Assembly (NCBI GenBank): GCA_036186865.1
Contig: AP025048.1
Span: 23,890,273 to 23,954,272 of the forward strand
DNA: 64,000 nt
Direction: 5' to 3'
Source: Eustoma russellianum
Lineage: Eukaryota > Streptophyta > Magnoliopsida > Gentianales > Gentianaceae
A program made the position numbers and the translations under genes. Of the stretch, positions 43,399 through 55,939 are shown one piece after another. How positions within the stretch are numbered: position 1 is the stretch's first letter; every line of letters begins with the position of its first letter. The notes under the pieces are model-generated. The model saw only the letters and a program-made list of their open reading frames with translations. It ran no database searches and was not told the DNA's origin.

Positions 43399-46160
43399 TG
43401 TTGAGAAATATATTTGGATAATTTTCAAAATCATGATTTTAAGTGGTGAATACTTAAAAATGTCACACATGGTGTTATATGTGATTAAAAGTTGAAAAAG
43501 TTGAAAAAGTTGAAAAAGTTGACATCGATCTCTCAAGTTGTTGCACATCGATCGATCTATGTACATAGATCTCTCACATCAATCGATCTATGTAAGGCAG
43601 AAAAGTTTGAGACCATTCTGTGAAACATCGATCTCTAAACCTGAGACACATCGATCGATCGATGTACATCGAACTCTCACTTCGATCGATCGATGTAGGT
43701 CAAAGGCAAACTCTGAAATTTTCTGTGAGACATCGATCTCTGAAGCTGAGGCACTTCGATCGATCGATGTCTAGGGTTTTTAGGAATATTTTTCAAAAAC
43801 GTGATAAATTGGTTGTTTTCATTTGTACATGATTTATACATGCTCATTATGTGCTTATTATGTGTTTTTGGTGATTATTATTGTCTTGTGACTAACGTGC
43901 CTTGGAAGTTTCTATAACTTACCAAAAGGGACAAAATTGGTATTTTGAGTTTTGTAGGAACATCACATGGTGAAAATATTTCAAGGGTGAATTCTTATAT
44001 TATTTATCATGACAAAGTTGGTATCATGATTATGTTTGACCATCGAAGTCATTTCTGGAATTTTCTCACACCAGGGGTATTTTGGTCATTTCACCCCTGA
44101 GGGTATTTTTGGTATTTTCACTCAAGGAATCTCTTGAGCATATTATTTTCTTCATTCTGGAGTTTGGTTATTATTATCTTGAAGATTATTTGGTGATTTC
44201 TTATCTTATTCTCTCAACCGATGATATTATTGACTATAGCTGGATATGTGACGATTTGAGATGTCACATTCTATTTTTTCTTGAAGACACTCTTATATAT
44301 GTTATAAGAGAATATTTATCATCATTATTCAGAGATATTAAAGATGTCAAAGGTGTGGAAATATTCATAAGAAGAAATATTGGGAATTTCGATGTTACAC
44401 GTTGACATAATCTTGTCAACTATTATCTATTGATTTCTTCTTCAAAAATCTGAGTTGCTACACATATATATTGTTGAAAACGTGTATATTCAGATGTATA
44501 TGATGGTGTATTCATTTTGTGAGTTGGAGACAAGTGGACCAACCAAAAAAGAGCTAGTTGGCAAAATTGCCAACTTGGAATTTTTCTAAATATAGCCAAC
44601 GGCTATATGGGTATTCAAGGTGTTTTTAGCAGATTTTTTGAAGTCAAATAAAGACTTCACATGTCATATTGTTGTGCTTGGAGTTGAGGATAATTTGGTT
44701 GTATTATCCTTTCTTATTTTATTAAGGAAAATCAAAACTATTTGTTTTGGAAAAAATGAGGTAGCCAACGGCTACTATGGAGCTTGGAGCTGAATTTTTA
44801 AGTTTGAATTATTCAAAATTCACATGTCCTATGTTTATGCCAACAAGTTGAGGCATTATCTTCTCCATATTATCTATTCTTTCTAAGGATAATTCAAGGT
44901 AATTCCAAGGTGGAATTTTCGGCCAACAAGGTGTATCCAAGGTGGACCAATTATGTTGTCTCATTTTGCCAAGTGTACAAGGCCAACCAATGATGAGAAG
45001 ACACTTGGACTTGATGATGAAGATTGTGACACATTGGAGTTCTTATCTCCAAGGCTCAATTCACACTATAAATAGAGTCAATGGTGAAGAAGATGAAACA
45101 CACTTGAAGCTTACAAGCATTGGTTGAATTGTCTAGCTATCATCATCTTCTTGTTGTTGTTGTTGTTCTATTCTTTGTAGCAAAGGTGTTCTTGTTGTAT
45201 TGTGGTGAGCTACAAGCCTCTTGAGCTTCATTTGTAAGATTGATTAGCCATTTCTATAAGACTATATCAATAGATTGTAGAGGTGTTGCAACTAAGTGTT
45301 GCATAGAAGGTGATTATCCAAGTCTTGAATAGGGTTGGTGTATAACCCAAGGATCAAGCTTGGTTCTTGTTGTAAGGTCATTCATTTGATAGTGAAATCC
45401 AAGGAAAGGTGTTCCTTGGGACTGGAGTAGGTCACATTGACCGAACCAGGATAAATCCTCGGTGTTCTTGTCTTTTTTCTTCATTTCTGTTTTCTGCCCG
45501 TTTTTACTGCAGTTTTCACACAATTTCTCGCAATTTGAAAAAATAGCTAAACAATTTCAAAATTCTTGATTTTAGGTGGAGTTATACTTCAGAATGTTAG
45601 CTTTCATTTTCAACAAGAATCACTTGATTTGAGCAATGGAAAGTTAGTCTTTCAGTCTTTGCAAGATAACTGCTCCAATCTGCCTGCAATCTGACCAGTT
45701 TTGATAAAACTTAAATTTCGTATTTATCAAGAATTGTTTAAGGTCAGGGCCTTTTGGAAACTTCATTTACATATCCTAAGGAGTGTTTTGATATAAAGAT
45801 CAACCTTTTTGGTTGTATATTCAAAGAGAAACACGTTTTGCAAAGTCAGCAACATTCTGTCCAATTCTGTCTAGATTGACCATCTGAATCTTTTTATTTG
45901 TTTGAAGGGCCAAACAATCTTATTTTTGTCTGATTTTTGGACAGCGTCTTGTTAACTCATTGAAATTAAATTCTGAATTGTTTCATAATTTTTGGTGTTG
46001 TGTACAATTATTTGTGAATTTTTCAAAAACGTGTTCTGAATCTGAGGTGGTCTCAGATTCTTTTTTCAAAGGGGATTTTAACAAAGGGTTGTAGTGTAAT
46101 TTCCGCTAACCACTATTCACCCTCCTCTAGTGGTGTTTATTGCAGGTGCACAGTCCAACA
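43399..46160 (+). repeat. 3' LTR of element F
   Basis: 2762 bases, ends GTCCAACA. A few percent diverged from the 5' LTR, including small indels in the GTTGAAAAA run. CGATCG cluster at 43521-43772; TATAAATA at 45067-45074. Confidence 0.92.
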
Positions 46161-46490
46161 TTTTCTCTCCCCCTAACTGCAGGAAAACTTGCTCATCAAA
46201 ATGACAATCAACATATCTCACCTTAAATAAAGCACCCGTCAAGGGTTCCATGTATCTCACAACAGAAGGAGAATCAAAACTCACATATATTCTCAAACGT
46301 CTTTGAGGACCTAGTTTTGTCCGTCATGGTGGGGCAATCGAAACATAAATTGCACAACCAAAAATCTTTAAATTTGTAATATATAGCTGCTGGCCAGATA
46401 CCATCTCCAATGGCGAGTATAGTAGAAACAAACTGGGTCAAAGCCAGACCAATGCAGATGCATGCACAATTGCATGTCCCCACACCGATG
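46161..46490 (-). pseudogene. Element E integrase fragment between F and the solo LTR
   Basis: Minus strand encodes VWGHAILHA, RLRIYVSFDSPS, VRYMEPLTGALFKVRYVDCHFDE and QLGGEK in shifted frames, the integrase region that joins the sequence left of F (35189) to that right of the solo LTR (49267). Confidence 0.8.
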
Positions 46491-49266
46491 TGTTGAGAAA
46501 TATGTTTGGAAAATTTTCAAAGTCATGATTTTAAGTGGTAAATACTTATAAAAATCTTACATGGTGTTATATGTGATTAAAAGTTGAAAAAGTTGAAAAA
46601 GTTGACATCGATCTCTCAGGTTGTTGCACATCGATCGAGCTATGTACATAGATCTCTCACATCGATCGATCCATGTAAGGAAGTGAAAGTTCAAGACCTT
46701 ACGGTGAGACATCGATCTCTAAACCTGAGACACATCGATCGATCGATTTACATCAAACTCTCACTTCGATCGATCGATGTAGGTTAGAGACAAATTCTGA
46801 AACTTACGGTGAGACATCGATCTCTGAAGCTGAGGCACTTCGATCGATCGATGTCTAGGGTTTTTAGAAATAATTTTCTAAAATGTGATAAAATGGTTGT
46901 TTTCATTTGTATATGATTGATACATGTTCATTGTGTGAATCTTATGTGTTTTTGATGATTTTAAATGTATTGTGACTAACGTGCCTAAGAATTTTCAACA
47001 ACTTACCAAAAAGGGCAAAATTGGAATTTTAAGTTTTGTAGGAACATCACATGGTGAAAATATTTCAAGGGTGTATTCTTATACTATTTTTCATGACAAA
47101 GGTAATATTATGATTATTTCTGACCATCCGGGTCATTTCTGGAGTTTTCACATACCAGGGGTATTTTGGTCATTTTACCCCAAGGGTATTTTTGGTATTT
47201 TCACTCAAGGAATTTCTTGAGCATATTATTATCTTCATTCTGGAGTTGAGTTATTATTATCTTGAAGATTATTTAGTGATTCTTTATCTTATTCTCTCAA
47301 ATGATGATATTATTGACTATAGCGGGATATGTGACGATTTGAGATGTCACATTCTATTTCTTTCTTGAAGACTCTATTTTTTATGTTATTGGAGGTTATC
47401 ATCCATCATTTTTCAGAGATTTCAAAGGTGTTAAAGGTGTGGAAATGATCACTACATTCAACAAGAAATATTAGGAATTTTGGTGTTACATATTGACATA
47501 ATTTTGTCAATTATTATTTGGTGATTTCTTCTTCAAAAATTTGAGATGATATACATATACATATGTCCAAAAACGTGTATAATCAGGTGGAGGTGATACA
47601 TTATTCATTTTATGACTTGGTAACAAGTGGACCAATCAAAAAGGAGCTAGTTGGCAAAAATTGCCAACTAGGATATTTCAACTTTGAACCCAACGGCTAT
47701 ATGGCTGTTTATGGCAGATTTTTTGAGTCAAAATGAAGACTTCACATGCCCTATTCTTGTGCAAATATTTTAGGGAATTTTGGTGGTATTATCCTCTCTT
47801 ATTATCTTCATTTTACAAAGGATAATCAAGATTTTTTTTTTGGAAAATTCAGATTATACCCAACGGCTAGTGTGGGCTGTTTTGGAGCTGTTTTTGTTTG
47901 ACTTTTTCAGCCTCACATGTCCTATGTTCATGCCAAGAAGTTGAAGGTATAATGGAGGAATATGCTATCTTATCCTTGGGTATTATCTTCACATTTTCAA
48001 GACAATTCCATGGTGTAATTTTTAGCCAACAAAGGGTTTCCAAGGTGGACCAATTATGTTGTCTTATTTTTCCAAGTGTACAAGGCCAACCAATGATGAG
48101 AAGACACTTGGACTTGATGATGAAGATGGTGACACATGTGCATTCTTATCTCCAAGGCTCACTTCACACTGTAAATAGGAGGCAATGGTGAAGAAGATGA
48201 AACACACTTGAAGCTCACTCGAAAGCATTTGTTGAATTGTATAGCTATCATCTTCTTGTTGTTGATCTTGTTCTATTCTTTGTAGCAAAGGTGTTCTTGT
48301 TGTATTGTGGTGAGCTACAAGCCTCTTGAGCTTCATTTGTAAGATTGATTAGCCATTTCTATAAGACTATATCAATAGATTGTAGAGGTGTTGCAACTAA
48401 GTGTTGCATAGCAGGTGATTATCCAAGTCTTGAATAGGGTTGGTGTATAACCCAAGGATCAAGCTTGGTTCTTGTTGTAAGGTCATTCATTTGATAGTGA
48501 AATCCAAGGAAAGGTGTTCCTTGGGACTGGAGTAGGTCACATTGACCGAACCAGGATAAATCCTCGGTGTTCTTGTCTTTTTTCTTCATTTCTGTTTTCT
48601 GCCCGTTTTTACTGCAGTTTTCACACAATTTCTCGCAATTTGAAAAAATAGCTAAACACTTTCAAAATTCTTGATTTTAGGTGGAGTTATACTTCAGACT
48701 GTTAGCTTTCATTTGCAACAAGAATCACTAGATTTGAGCAAGGAAAAGTTAGTTTTTCAGTCTATGGAAAATAACTGCTCCAATCTGGCTGCAATCTGAC
48801 CAGTTTTAAGAAAACTTAAATTCTGTATTTATCAAGAATTGTTTAAGGTCAGCGCCTTTTGGAAACATCAACTACACATCCTAAGGATTTTTTGATATAA
48901 AGATCAACCTTTTTGGTTGAGTATTCAAAGAGAAACACGTTTTTCAAAATTAGCAACATTCTGTCAAATTCTGTCCAGATTGGCCATCTGAATTTTTTTA
49001 TTTGTTTGAAAGGACAAACGATCTTATGCTTGTCTGATTTTTGGAAAGAGTCTTGCTAACACATTGAATTTAAATTCTGGAAAGTTTCATAATTTTTGGA
49101 GTTGTGTACTTTTATTTTTGAATTTTTCAAAGATGGGTCTGAATCTAAGGTGGTCTCAGATTCTGTTTTCAAAGGAGATTTTTTTTACAAAGGCTAGTAG
49201 TGTAATTTCCGCTAACCACTATTCACCCCCCTCTAGTGGTGTTTGTTGAAGTTGCACGGTCCAACA
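46491..49266 (+). mobile_element. Solo LTR of the F family
   Basis: 2776 bases, TGTTGAG...GTCCAACA, with perfect target duplications CGATG (46486-46490 and 49267-49271). No internal sequence, so the element was lost by recombination between its LTRs. About 10-15% diverged from the F LTRs by eye. Its TATA position is mutated (TGTAAATA). The CGATCG cluster is kept at 46603-46856. It gives the reference termini for this family. Confidence 0.93.
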
Positions 49267-49271
49267 CGATG

Positions 49272-50630
49272 TTGGTAAATTTGACCTCAAAATCATAGGT
49301 CAAGCAATCAGTTGTAAACATTTTATAAATGACTCTTCCAGGCAATTTTGAGTGTGCACATGTACAGCTGAATGCTTAACGTCAATCCCAATTGACATGA
49401 AATAATCATTAAAGGCTTAAAAAGTAAATTCACCAGTATTATCAAGACGAATAGATTTAATCGGATAATCCAGAGGTTATTCTCCTAAGCGTATAATTCG
49501 AGTAAAAAGTTTGGCAAAAGCTATGGTTCTTGTCGAGAAAAACTCACATGACACCATCTTGAGGAGGCATCTAACAAGACCATAAAATAACGAAATGGTC
49601 CACAAAGGGATCAATAGGTCCACAATTTCCCCTTGTATTTGTTGTTAAAATTAGGGGATTCCACATAAACCTTCATCAGAGATAGCCTCTTGATTAATTT
49701 CGCTTGTGAACAAGCGACAGACACACAATTATGAGGTAAAAAAATCTTCTAGTTCTTTAAAGGATGTCCATGTCAGTTTTGCACAGTTATACGCATCATT
49801 ATCGAATCCGGGTGACCAAGTCAATCATGTCATAACATAAATAGCTTTGGATCATTGAAATTCTGGTTCATCACAATATTAGATTCTACTGAATGCATAG
49901 TCGCATAATACAAGTAGATGAGGAAATTGAGAATTTTTTTAGCAAGCTTTTAGCCTGAATCACTCTATGTAATACGTAAAAATATCATATTCCCCTCATT
50001 CAAGGTTTCAATATGAAAACCATTAAGACGTATATCCTTGAAACTTCAATAGGTTTCTTCTCGAATTCGTATAAAATAATGTCGTAGTAACCAAGATATG
50101 TGTACCTCCCGACAATATAATGGTTGCTCTTCCGTAGCCTTCGATCAATATTGTAGTATCAGAAATTATACTAACATTTTCTTTTGCCAATTATAACGTC
50201 GAAAAATATTTTCGATCACAAAGAATTGTGTGCATCGTTCCGCTGTCAACTAGACATATGTCTCCACCATTCATCTTGAATAAATGTCTAGCATAACATA
50301 TATAATTTTCATTATTAAATTTAGTTCGAAATAATCAAGTCAAAAATATAGTGATTGTGTTTATTTATGAAAAACTCTTCACACGGAAATCAAAATTTCT
50401 GGATTTTGTTTTTCAAGTCATGCTATAAACGTGAATTGGAATTATATAGGGAAAATAGATAGAAAAATTCTAAACTTTTTATTTAGGCAAATATAGTAGT
50501 GCAAATTTTAACAAAAGTGCTTTCCATCACATAATAAATGAAATCAAAACTTACTTATAGCAATTCTTATAAAACATAAAATTCATCGAAACAATTTTCT
50601 CAATCATTCTTGATTATTCTCATTCACAAA
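49272..50630 (-). pseudogene. Element E protease and integrase N-terminal remnants
   Basis: No open frame, but short minus-strand stretches in pol order remain recognisable: CLVDSGTMHT-like protease positions (around 50245), GRATIILSGG-like words (50120), RRNLLKFQGY (50030), SKAIYVMT (49840) and EAISDEGLCGIP / GPFRYFMVLLDASSRW-like integrase words (49560-49680). Heavily mutated, consistent with the age of E. Confidence 0.6.
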
Positions 50631-51581
50631 TTAAATCCCATTGCCATCCATGTTTGGCTCTCTAAGAAAATTATCAATATCAAAATGAGTAAAATCCCTT
50701 GAATTCATTTCACCATCATTTGCTATATTACTGAAGTGTGTAATGAAGTTGTTTTCTCTTGCTTTTATCCTCCTCGGATGCTTGATAAAATTCAACCAAA
50801 CTCTTTGGAGTGTGGCAAGTACGAGACCAATGCCCTTGAGCTCCACATCGATAACAAGCCTCTTCAGAGTTCTTATCCGGTGCATAATTTTTCGTAGCCT
50901 TTGTATTTTCTTGTGGCTTTTTCTTGTTTTTCCACTTCAAGTGGTATGGTGCAAAATTTTTACCACGACCGCGACCACGTTGATTAAAAATTACATTCGC
51001 TTCAGGAAATGGTTGTGTCCCAATCGGATGAGAATTGTGGCTTTTCATCAAAAGTTCACTGTTTTGTTCAGCAACTAGTAGACATGAAATCAGCTGAGAA
51101 TACTTTTCAAACTTTTTTTCTCTATATTGCTGCAGGAGCATGTTAGATGCGTGGAAAGTGGTGAAAACATATCAACATCAGTAACATTGTCTCTACACAA
51201 TCTTAACTGTGAGAATATAGAGAATATCGCATAGTTATACTAAATTACTATCTTATAATCTTGCAACCTCAGGTACAATCAATTATATCAAGCCTTTGGA
51301 AGGATAACACTTTTCTGATGATCATATCTTTCCTCCAAATTTTTTCATAACGCATATGGATCTTTTATTCTAAGATGCTCGGTTTTCAGCCCATTATGAA
51401 GGTGATGGCGAATGAACATCATGGCCTTTGCCTTATCTTGTTCGCTTGCCTCAACTCCATCCTTGATAGTATACCTATGATTTCTAGCTTTCAAATGAAT
51501 CTCGGCATCAAGGACTCATGCCATATAATTTCTTCCAGAAATGTCAAGGGCGGTGAATTCCAGATTTGTGATGTTTGCCAT
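50631..51581 (-). pseudogene. Element E gag
   Basis: Start ATG at 51581-51579 (MANITNLEFTALDISGRNYM), then AEIHLKARNHRYTIKDGVEA, RHHLHNGLKTEHLRIKDPY, WKNLEERYDHQKS, YLRLQDYK, a run with stops and shifts, the open segment 51141-50728 with LISCLLVAEQNSELLMKSH, an RGRGRGK basic stretch, and a CCHC knuckle CYRCGAQGHWSRTC. An in-frame stop follows NYMA. G inserted only about 30 bases upstream of this start codon. Confidence 0.82.
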
Positions 51582-51614
51582 GAATATGAGTATGCACAAA
51601 TAATATCTCAAAAA

Positions 51615-54600
51615 TGTAGGATCTGCAAGGCACCACTAGAAGGGGGGTTGAATAGGTGGTGCGGAAAGTTTGGTTTTTAAAATTTGTTTAAACCTAAACA
51701 ATTCAACTTCTGAAAACAGATTCTGTTTTCAGGACCAGTTTTAAAACGTTTTTAAAACCAGGTTATAGGTCTCCAAAAATTCTGAAATTTTGAGAGAACT
51801 TAGCCTCAGATGTTATGAGGGTCCCCTAAAAATTTCAAATTAAAATTCAACCTTTAACCTCTTCAAAAACCGTTGGTAATCAGATTGCTCGAATCTTCCA
51901 GAAACGGTAGACGGTTTTGAAAAATTTATTCCTATTTGTGTGTAAGTCCAAATGCTCTGAAAATTTAAAACTCCTTATATAATATATTTAAGTGGGTGAA
52001 ACAGTTTTGCAAAATTCTTTTGGGAAGTAGGTCAATTACAACCAAAGTCTCAACCTTTGCAAATCTGAAAATCAGACTGCCCTAGTTTCAGAACTTTTGA
52101 TGTTTGATCGACTTATACTTATCCAAAAGAGTCGAAACTTGTGTCAAATTAACCCTAGAAAGTGTGGCTATGTTTCTGGAAATTTTTTTGATTTTTGAAA
52201 GTCGTTTACTATTTTTATGAACGCCAACAAAAAGAGTAAATTGTGTAGTAACAGAAAGTAAATGCTGAAAGTAAATGACACCAAGAATTTTATACTTGTT
52301 CGGTTATCAACAACCTACTCCAGTCTTCAAAGAACACCTTCCTTGGTTCACACTAATCACACAACTCAAAAACACCTTACCACAGGGTTGATGGAGTTAT
52401 ACACCAACTCTAACCCTTTACAAACCTTGTACGAAGAATACAATTCGCACGAACACCACCACCTAGCAAGAATGAAGATTGATCACACCTTGATCAATCT
52501 TTTACAAAGATATGGAATATGTGGTGGTCTATATCAAGCCTATTCAAGATTGAAAGATATGAATACAATAGGCTTTCAAGAAGAAAGAAAGAAAGAGAGT
52601 GTAGAAGAAGGCTAGAACACTTTTGATCTTTGAACTTTTGCAACTCTTGTTCTTGTCTTGTTTTTGCTCATCTTCTTTCCTTTTAAGCACATTGCAGCCG
52701 TCCCTCTTGGTGTCATTCCCTCTTGAAAATTGTCTTCTAAGTCCTTGGGAGGATGTAAGACATCATTGTGACAATGTCTTGCTTACTTGGCATCTTCTTA
52801 TTGGATGATCATTTAAGCTTCGCTTACTTAGCACCTTCTTATTGGATGGATGTTGTCATCATTGATGACTTGGAAAAATCTGAGAATTTCACTTAAACAT
52901 GTGCCAAAAATCATCACAAAATAATTTCCATAAATCATAAGATATATCACATAAATTGCAAGACAAAAATCCTTCCCAACTAAGGCATAATTTCGACCAT
53001 TATGTCATATTGCCATGTTGAATATTCAGCATGTGCATCACTCAATTTTATTCAAAATAATGCAAAATTTTCTTTGATTTTTTCTTTATAAAATGAATCA
53101 CCAAGTTATGGTAAGTATTGCTATCACATGAGAAATGAACTTGGACACTTTCAAGCTCCTAAATTCGGCCACCATGTCTTCACACATGCTGAAAAATTTC
53201 AGCATGTGTTATATGTGGAATATCACACTTTTATTGATTTAAATAATATTCAAATCATTTCCATTTCTTCTTCCAATCAATCACACAATAAAAGATGATG
53301 AAATATGTCACAATAATGTCAAGAATTCGGCCAGCTTGTTGTAGCATGCTGAAATTTTCAGCATGTGATATAAAAGAGACAAATTTTGAATTCTTACCAT
53401 TTGTAGCTTCTCTCTTCAATTCACCAACATTGTATGATTGATCCTTGACCAATCAATATGCCAACAAGACTCCAAATAAGCTCCATATCAGTTGTAGGTG
53501 GCGTTGGAAATGCTTGTGTATGTGCTGAAATTTATTTTTGCTAACTTTGTAAAATAATGCACATTTAATAATACACACATGTTATATTCCAATCAGCCCT
53601 TAATTTAATTTTCTAGAACACTTTAAGATGTATATCATATGTAAAAAGTGTCTAGATACGTGTCACATGATGTACCAAAAACGTTCCATGTGTTATGTGC
53701 GTAGAAAACCGAATTTTCGATATTTGTCGATTACCCGATTTTTCTCTAATTTAAATTCCAACTTTTGCACATGCTATATATATTATGTTATACATAATAT
53801 ATATAATATATACTTTAAATCTCAGCACTTGGCTGGTCTAAAGTGGTACCATTAACATGTGACAAAATTAAACTTGGAATCTTCACATTTTGGCCTTAAT
53901 GTGGGGTGATTTGTATGTGCCAACATGGAAAGTATTTTTGGCTGAATTTTCTGTCATGTGCACGAAATTTTCATCCATTTTTGAAGTATAGGGGCTGGCC
54001 ATTTATTTATGGCAAGTACGTGACACGTTGGGGAAGTTTCGGTATTCGCCTGATACGACAAATTTTGGTTTAGAACCTTTTATCGTGTCGTATTTAATTT
54101 GTCATCACCATATCTTATATCATATGACATAAGACCTGAATATACTCATAAATATGAGTTAAGTATAGTGGTGTGACGTTAATGTACGTACGTAAAATAT
54201 ATAACGTGTCGGTAGTACGTTGGAATACATGTGTATGTGCCTTTTCTTAAAAAATCTGAAAATATATGTAATATATGTATATGTGGCGTGTATAATTAAG
54301 AGGGGAGGAGGAGAAAACTTTCCTTCCTTAGCTTTGTTGCCTTTGTGCCTTTTCAAAATGTGGCTTCCTTTAATGAACTACTTAGTTTAATAAACTAAGT
54401 ACTTCACTAGTTTAGTTCATTAATGGTGGCACCTGAAAATAGTATAAACACAACAAATGTTTGCCATATGATATAATCTTTAACGCTTCATGGCTCGTTA
54501 GTACGGCAACATAATATATAAGCAAAATAAGGCAAGTAATAGCAAAGTATCATGCATACATGTACACGTTTGTTTATATCATGCATGTTTTATCTTATGC

Positions 54601-54661
54601 TCGTTTTTGTGCACATTTAAATCATGTATTTGAAAATCACTCAAACCCCTTTTTCTCTACA
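51615..54661 (-). repeat. 3' LTR of element G
   Basis: 3047 bases. Contains hairpin modules at 53014-53033, 53182-53209 and 53344-53366, a GTACGTACGT palindrome near 54184, and a U5 segment (52269-52336). Confidence 0.93.
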
Positions 54662-54835
54662 ATCTCCCCCTTTTGATGATTTTCAAAATAACCTACACTC
54701 ATGATTTAAATCCTATCGCTCCCCCTTCAATCATGCATAAAATCAAAACTTGAATTTTAAATTTCGAGTCGCTCCCCCTTAATTTATGCAATTAGTATCT
54801 CTCTCCCCCTTAAATCATGCTATCTCTCCCCCTTT
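54662..54835 (-). other. Five polypurine tracts of element G
   Basis: Minus-strand AAGGGGGAG-type runs at 54662-54674 (abutting the LTR), 54718-54727, 54771-54780, 54801-54812 and 54824-54835. Confidence 0.75.
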
Positions 54836-54927
54836 ATTTTGAAAAGTAAATCAAAAGATGTCTGTAAAGACGAAGAAGAAAAAAAATCATGCATTTCATA
54901 TAACGTGCGTTCGTAAGGGTTATTTAT

Positions 54928-55884
54928 TCAACCCTTTGAAAATGTCCTTTTTGGTACCCAAATTTGGGTGACCTTTCTAGGTCTTCCAAAAGGTGATGAG
55001 AACGCAACATAATATATATTAGGGACAGATGCGTTTGGCCTTTGGCCAAGAATCCCATCATGCATGTAGTATGGTTTCTGTTTTTGATAAGCATTTCGGT
55101 TTGCACGCACGGGACATGATCTAGATGCATTTTTGTGATATGAGTGTCGCGTATGCATCACTTGTTTTTTCTCATATCTATATGGCACATGATATCTCTT
55201 TGTATGATAAGAAGCACGATGAGATGAGATAAGTGATGTACTAGTCTTCTTTTCATATTTATACGGAACATAATTATACTTCGTATGAGAAGAAGAAGAG
55301 ATATGACGAGATGAGGGGATAGGGCGTCTTTGCGTTACTTTAGACGCTACGCATACCTTTGATATGTCTACTTTCTTAGATAAAATAGATTTGGATGGGT
55401 TAGATGATGCTTCGTTTGTCTCAATGTATCCTAATCCAGTTTTATCATTGTCATGTTTTTGTGATAAAATAATGCGATATAGCATGTTAGATCCCGTATC
55501 AAATTGTTTCATCATTTTCTCTAGTTCGGTATTCCTTGATTTCAAGTTTGAAATCTTGGATTTCATTTCAGTGTTCTCGGATGTCAATGATGAAATTTCA
55601 GACCTTAATGAATTTATGATGCAAGACGACTCTTCTTTTGAATCGTTTAATTGAGCGACAAGATTTTCGTTAGAAGATTCTAATATCTTCTTGTCTTCAA
55701 TTAATCGCTTCTTTTGTTTTGCAAGAGTTCTAGCAAACTTATGTAATTCAAGATATTCAATATATAAATCATCATAAGATAGTTCAGAATCCGAGTCAGA
55801 ATCAGAATTTACCTCATTTTCAAATAGTGGAGGCATTTGGCTTGACATACCTTCTTGCTCGGTTTTGTCACTAGTGGTTGCCAT
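54928..55884 (-). CDS. Element G truncated Gag-like protein
   Basis: 318 codons, uninterrupted, from ATG at 55884 to a stop at 54928. The N-terminus MATTSDKTEQEGMSSQMPPLFE corresponds to the F gag start (EGMSTQCPPLFD). The sequence then jumps directly to the Ser/Asp-rich and coiled-coil part (SDSDSDSELSYDDLYIEYLE; coiled coil about 65-150) and a basic Tyr/Arg/His-rich tail, with NDKTGLGY shared with F. The capsid-like domain has been deleted in frame. Whether the product is made or used is unknown; the open frame may reflect youth rather than selection. Confidence 0.85.
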   Translation of the reverse strand: MATTSDKTEQEGMSSQMPPLFENEVNSDSDSDSELSYDDLYIEYLELHKFARTLAKQKKRLIEDKKILESSNENLVAQLNDSKEESSCIINSLRSEISSLTSENTEMKSKISNLKSRNTELEKMMKQFDTGSNMLYRIILSQKHDNDKTGLGYIETNEASSNPSKSILSKKVDISKVCVASKVTQRRPIPSSRHISSSSHTKYNYVPYKYEKKTSTSLISSHRASYHTKRYHVPYRYEKKQVMHTRHSYHKNASRSCPVRANRNAYQKQKPYYMHDGILGQRPNASVPNIYYVAFSSPFGRPRKVTQIWVPKRTFSKG

Positions 55885-55926
55885 CTCACTTGAATCGTTG
55901 GATCCTTTGAAGTGAGTGTTCCTGCT

Positions 55927-55937
55927 CTCTGATACCA
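55927..55937 (-). other. Primer binding site of element G
   Basis: Minus strand TGGTATCAGAG, two bases from the 5' LTR; initiator tRNA-Met type. Confidence 0.92.
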
Positions 55938-55939
55938 AT

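Larger units (their letters stand above)
35190..46160 (+). mobile_element. SIRE-lineage Copia element F, full length
   Basis: 10.97 kb with 2.75 kb LTRs (TGTTGAG...GTCCAACA), tRNA-Met primer site, coiled-coil gag, pol in protease-integrase-RT-RNase H order and multiple polypurine tracts, all typical of SIRE/Maximus Copia. No env-like third frame lies between RNase H and the 3' LTR, where some SIRE elements have one. It is inserted in the integrase of E. The flanking bases do not match (GTAAA left, TTTTC right). Pol carries several stops and frameshifts. Confidence 0.93.

Noticed and set aside
52262..52615. 117-codon frame identical in both G LTRs (also 56589-56942, with a shorter relative at 489-764)
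   Set aside because: It is antisense to the element and overlies the conserved U5 segment. Identity is explained by LTR duplication and the RNA/DNA motif, not by protein coding.
52623..52808. 61-codon frame repeated in both G LTRs
   Set aside because: Copy by LTR identity; low-complexity composition and no conservation in the LTR at 1-2823.
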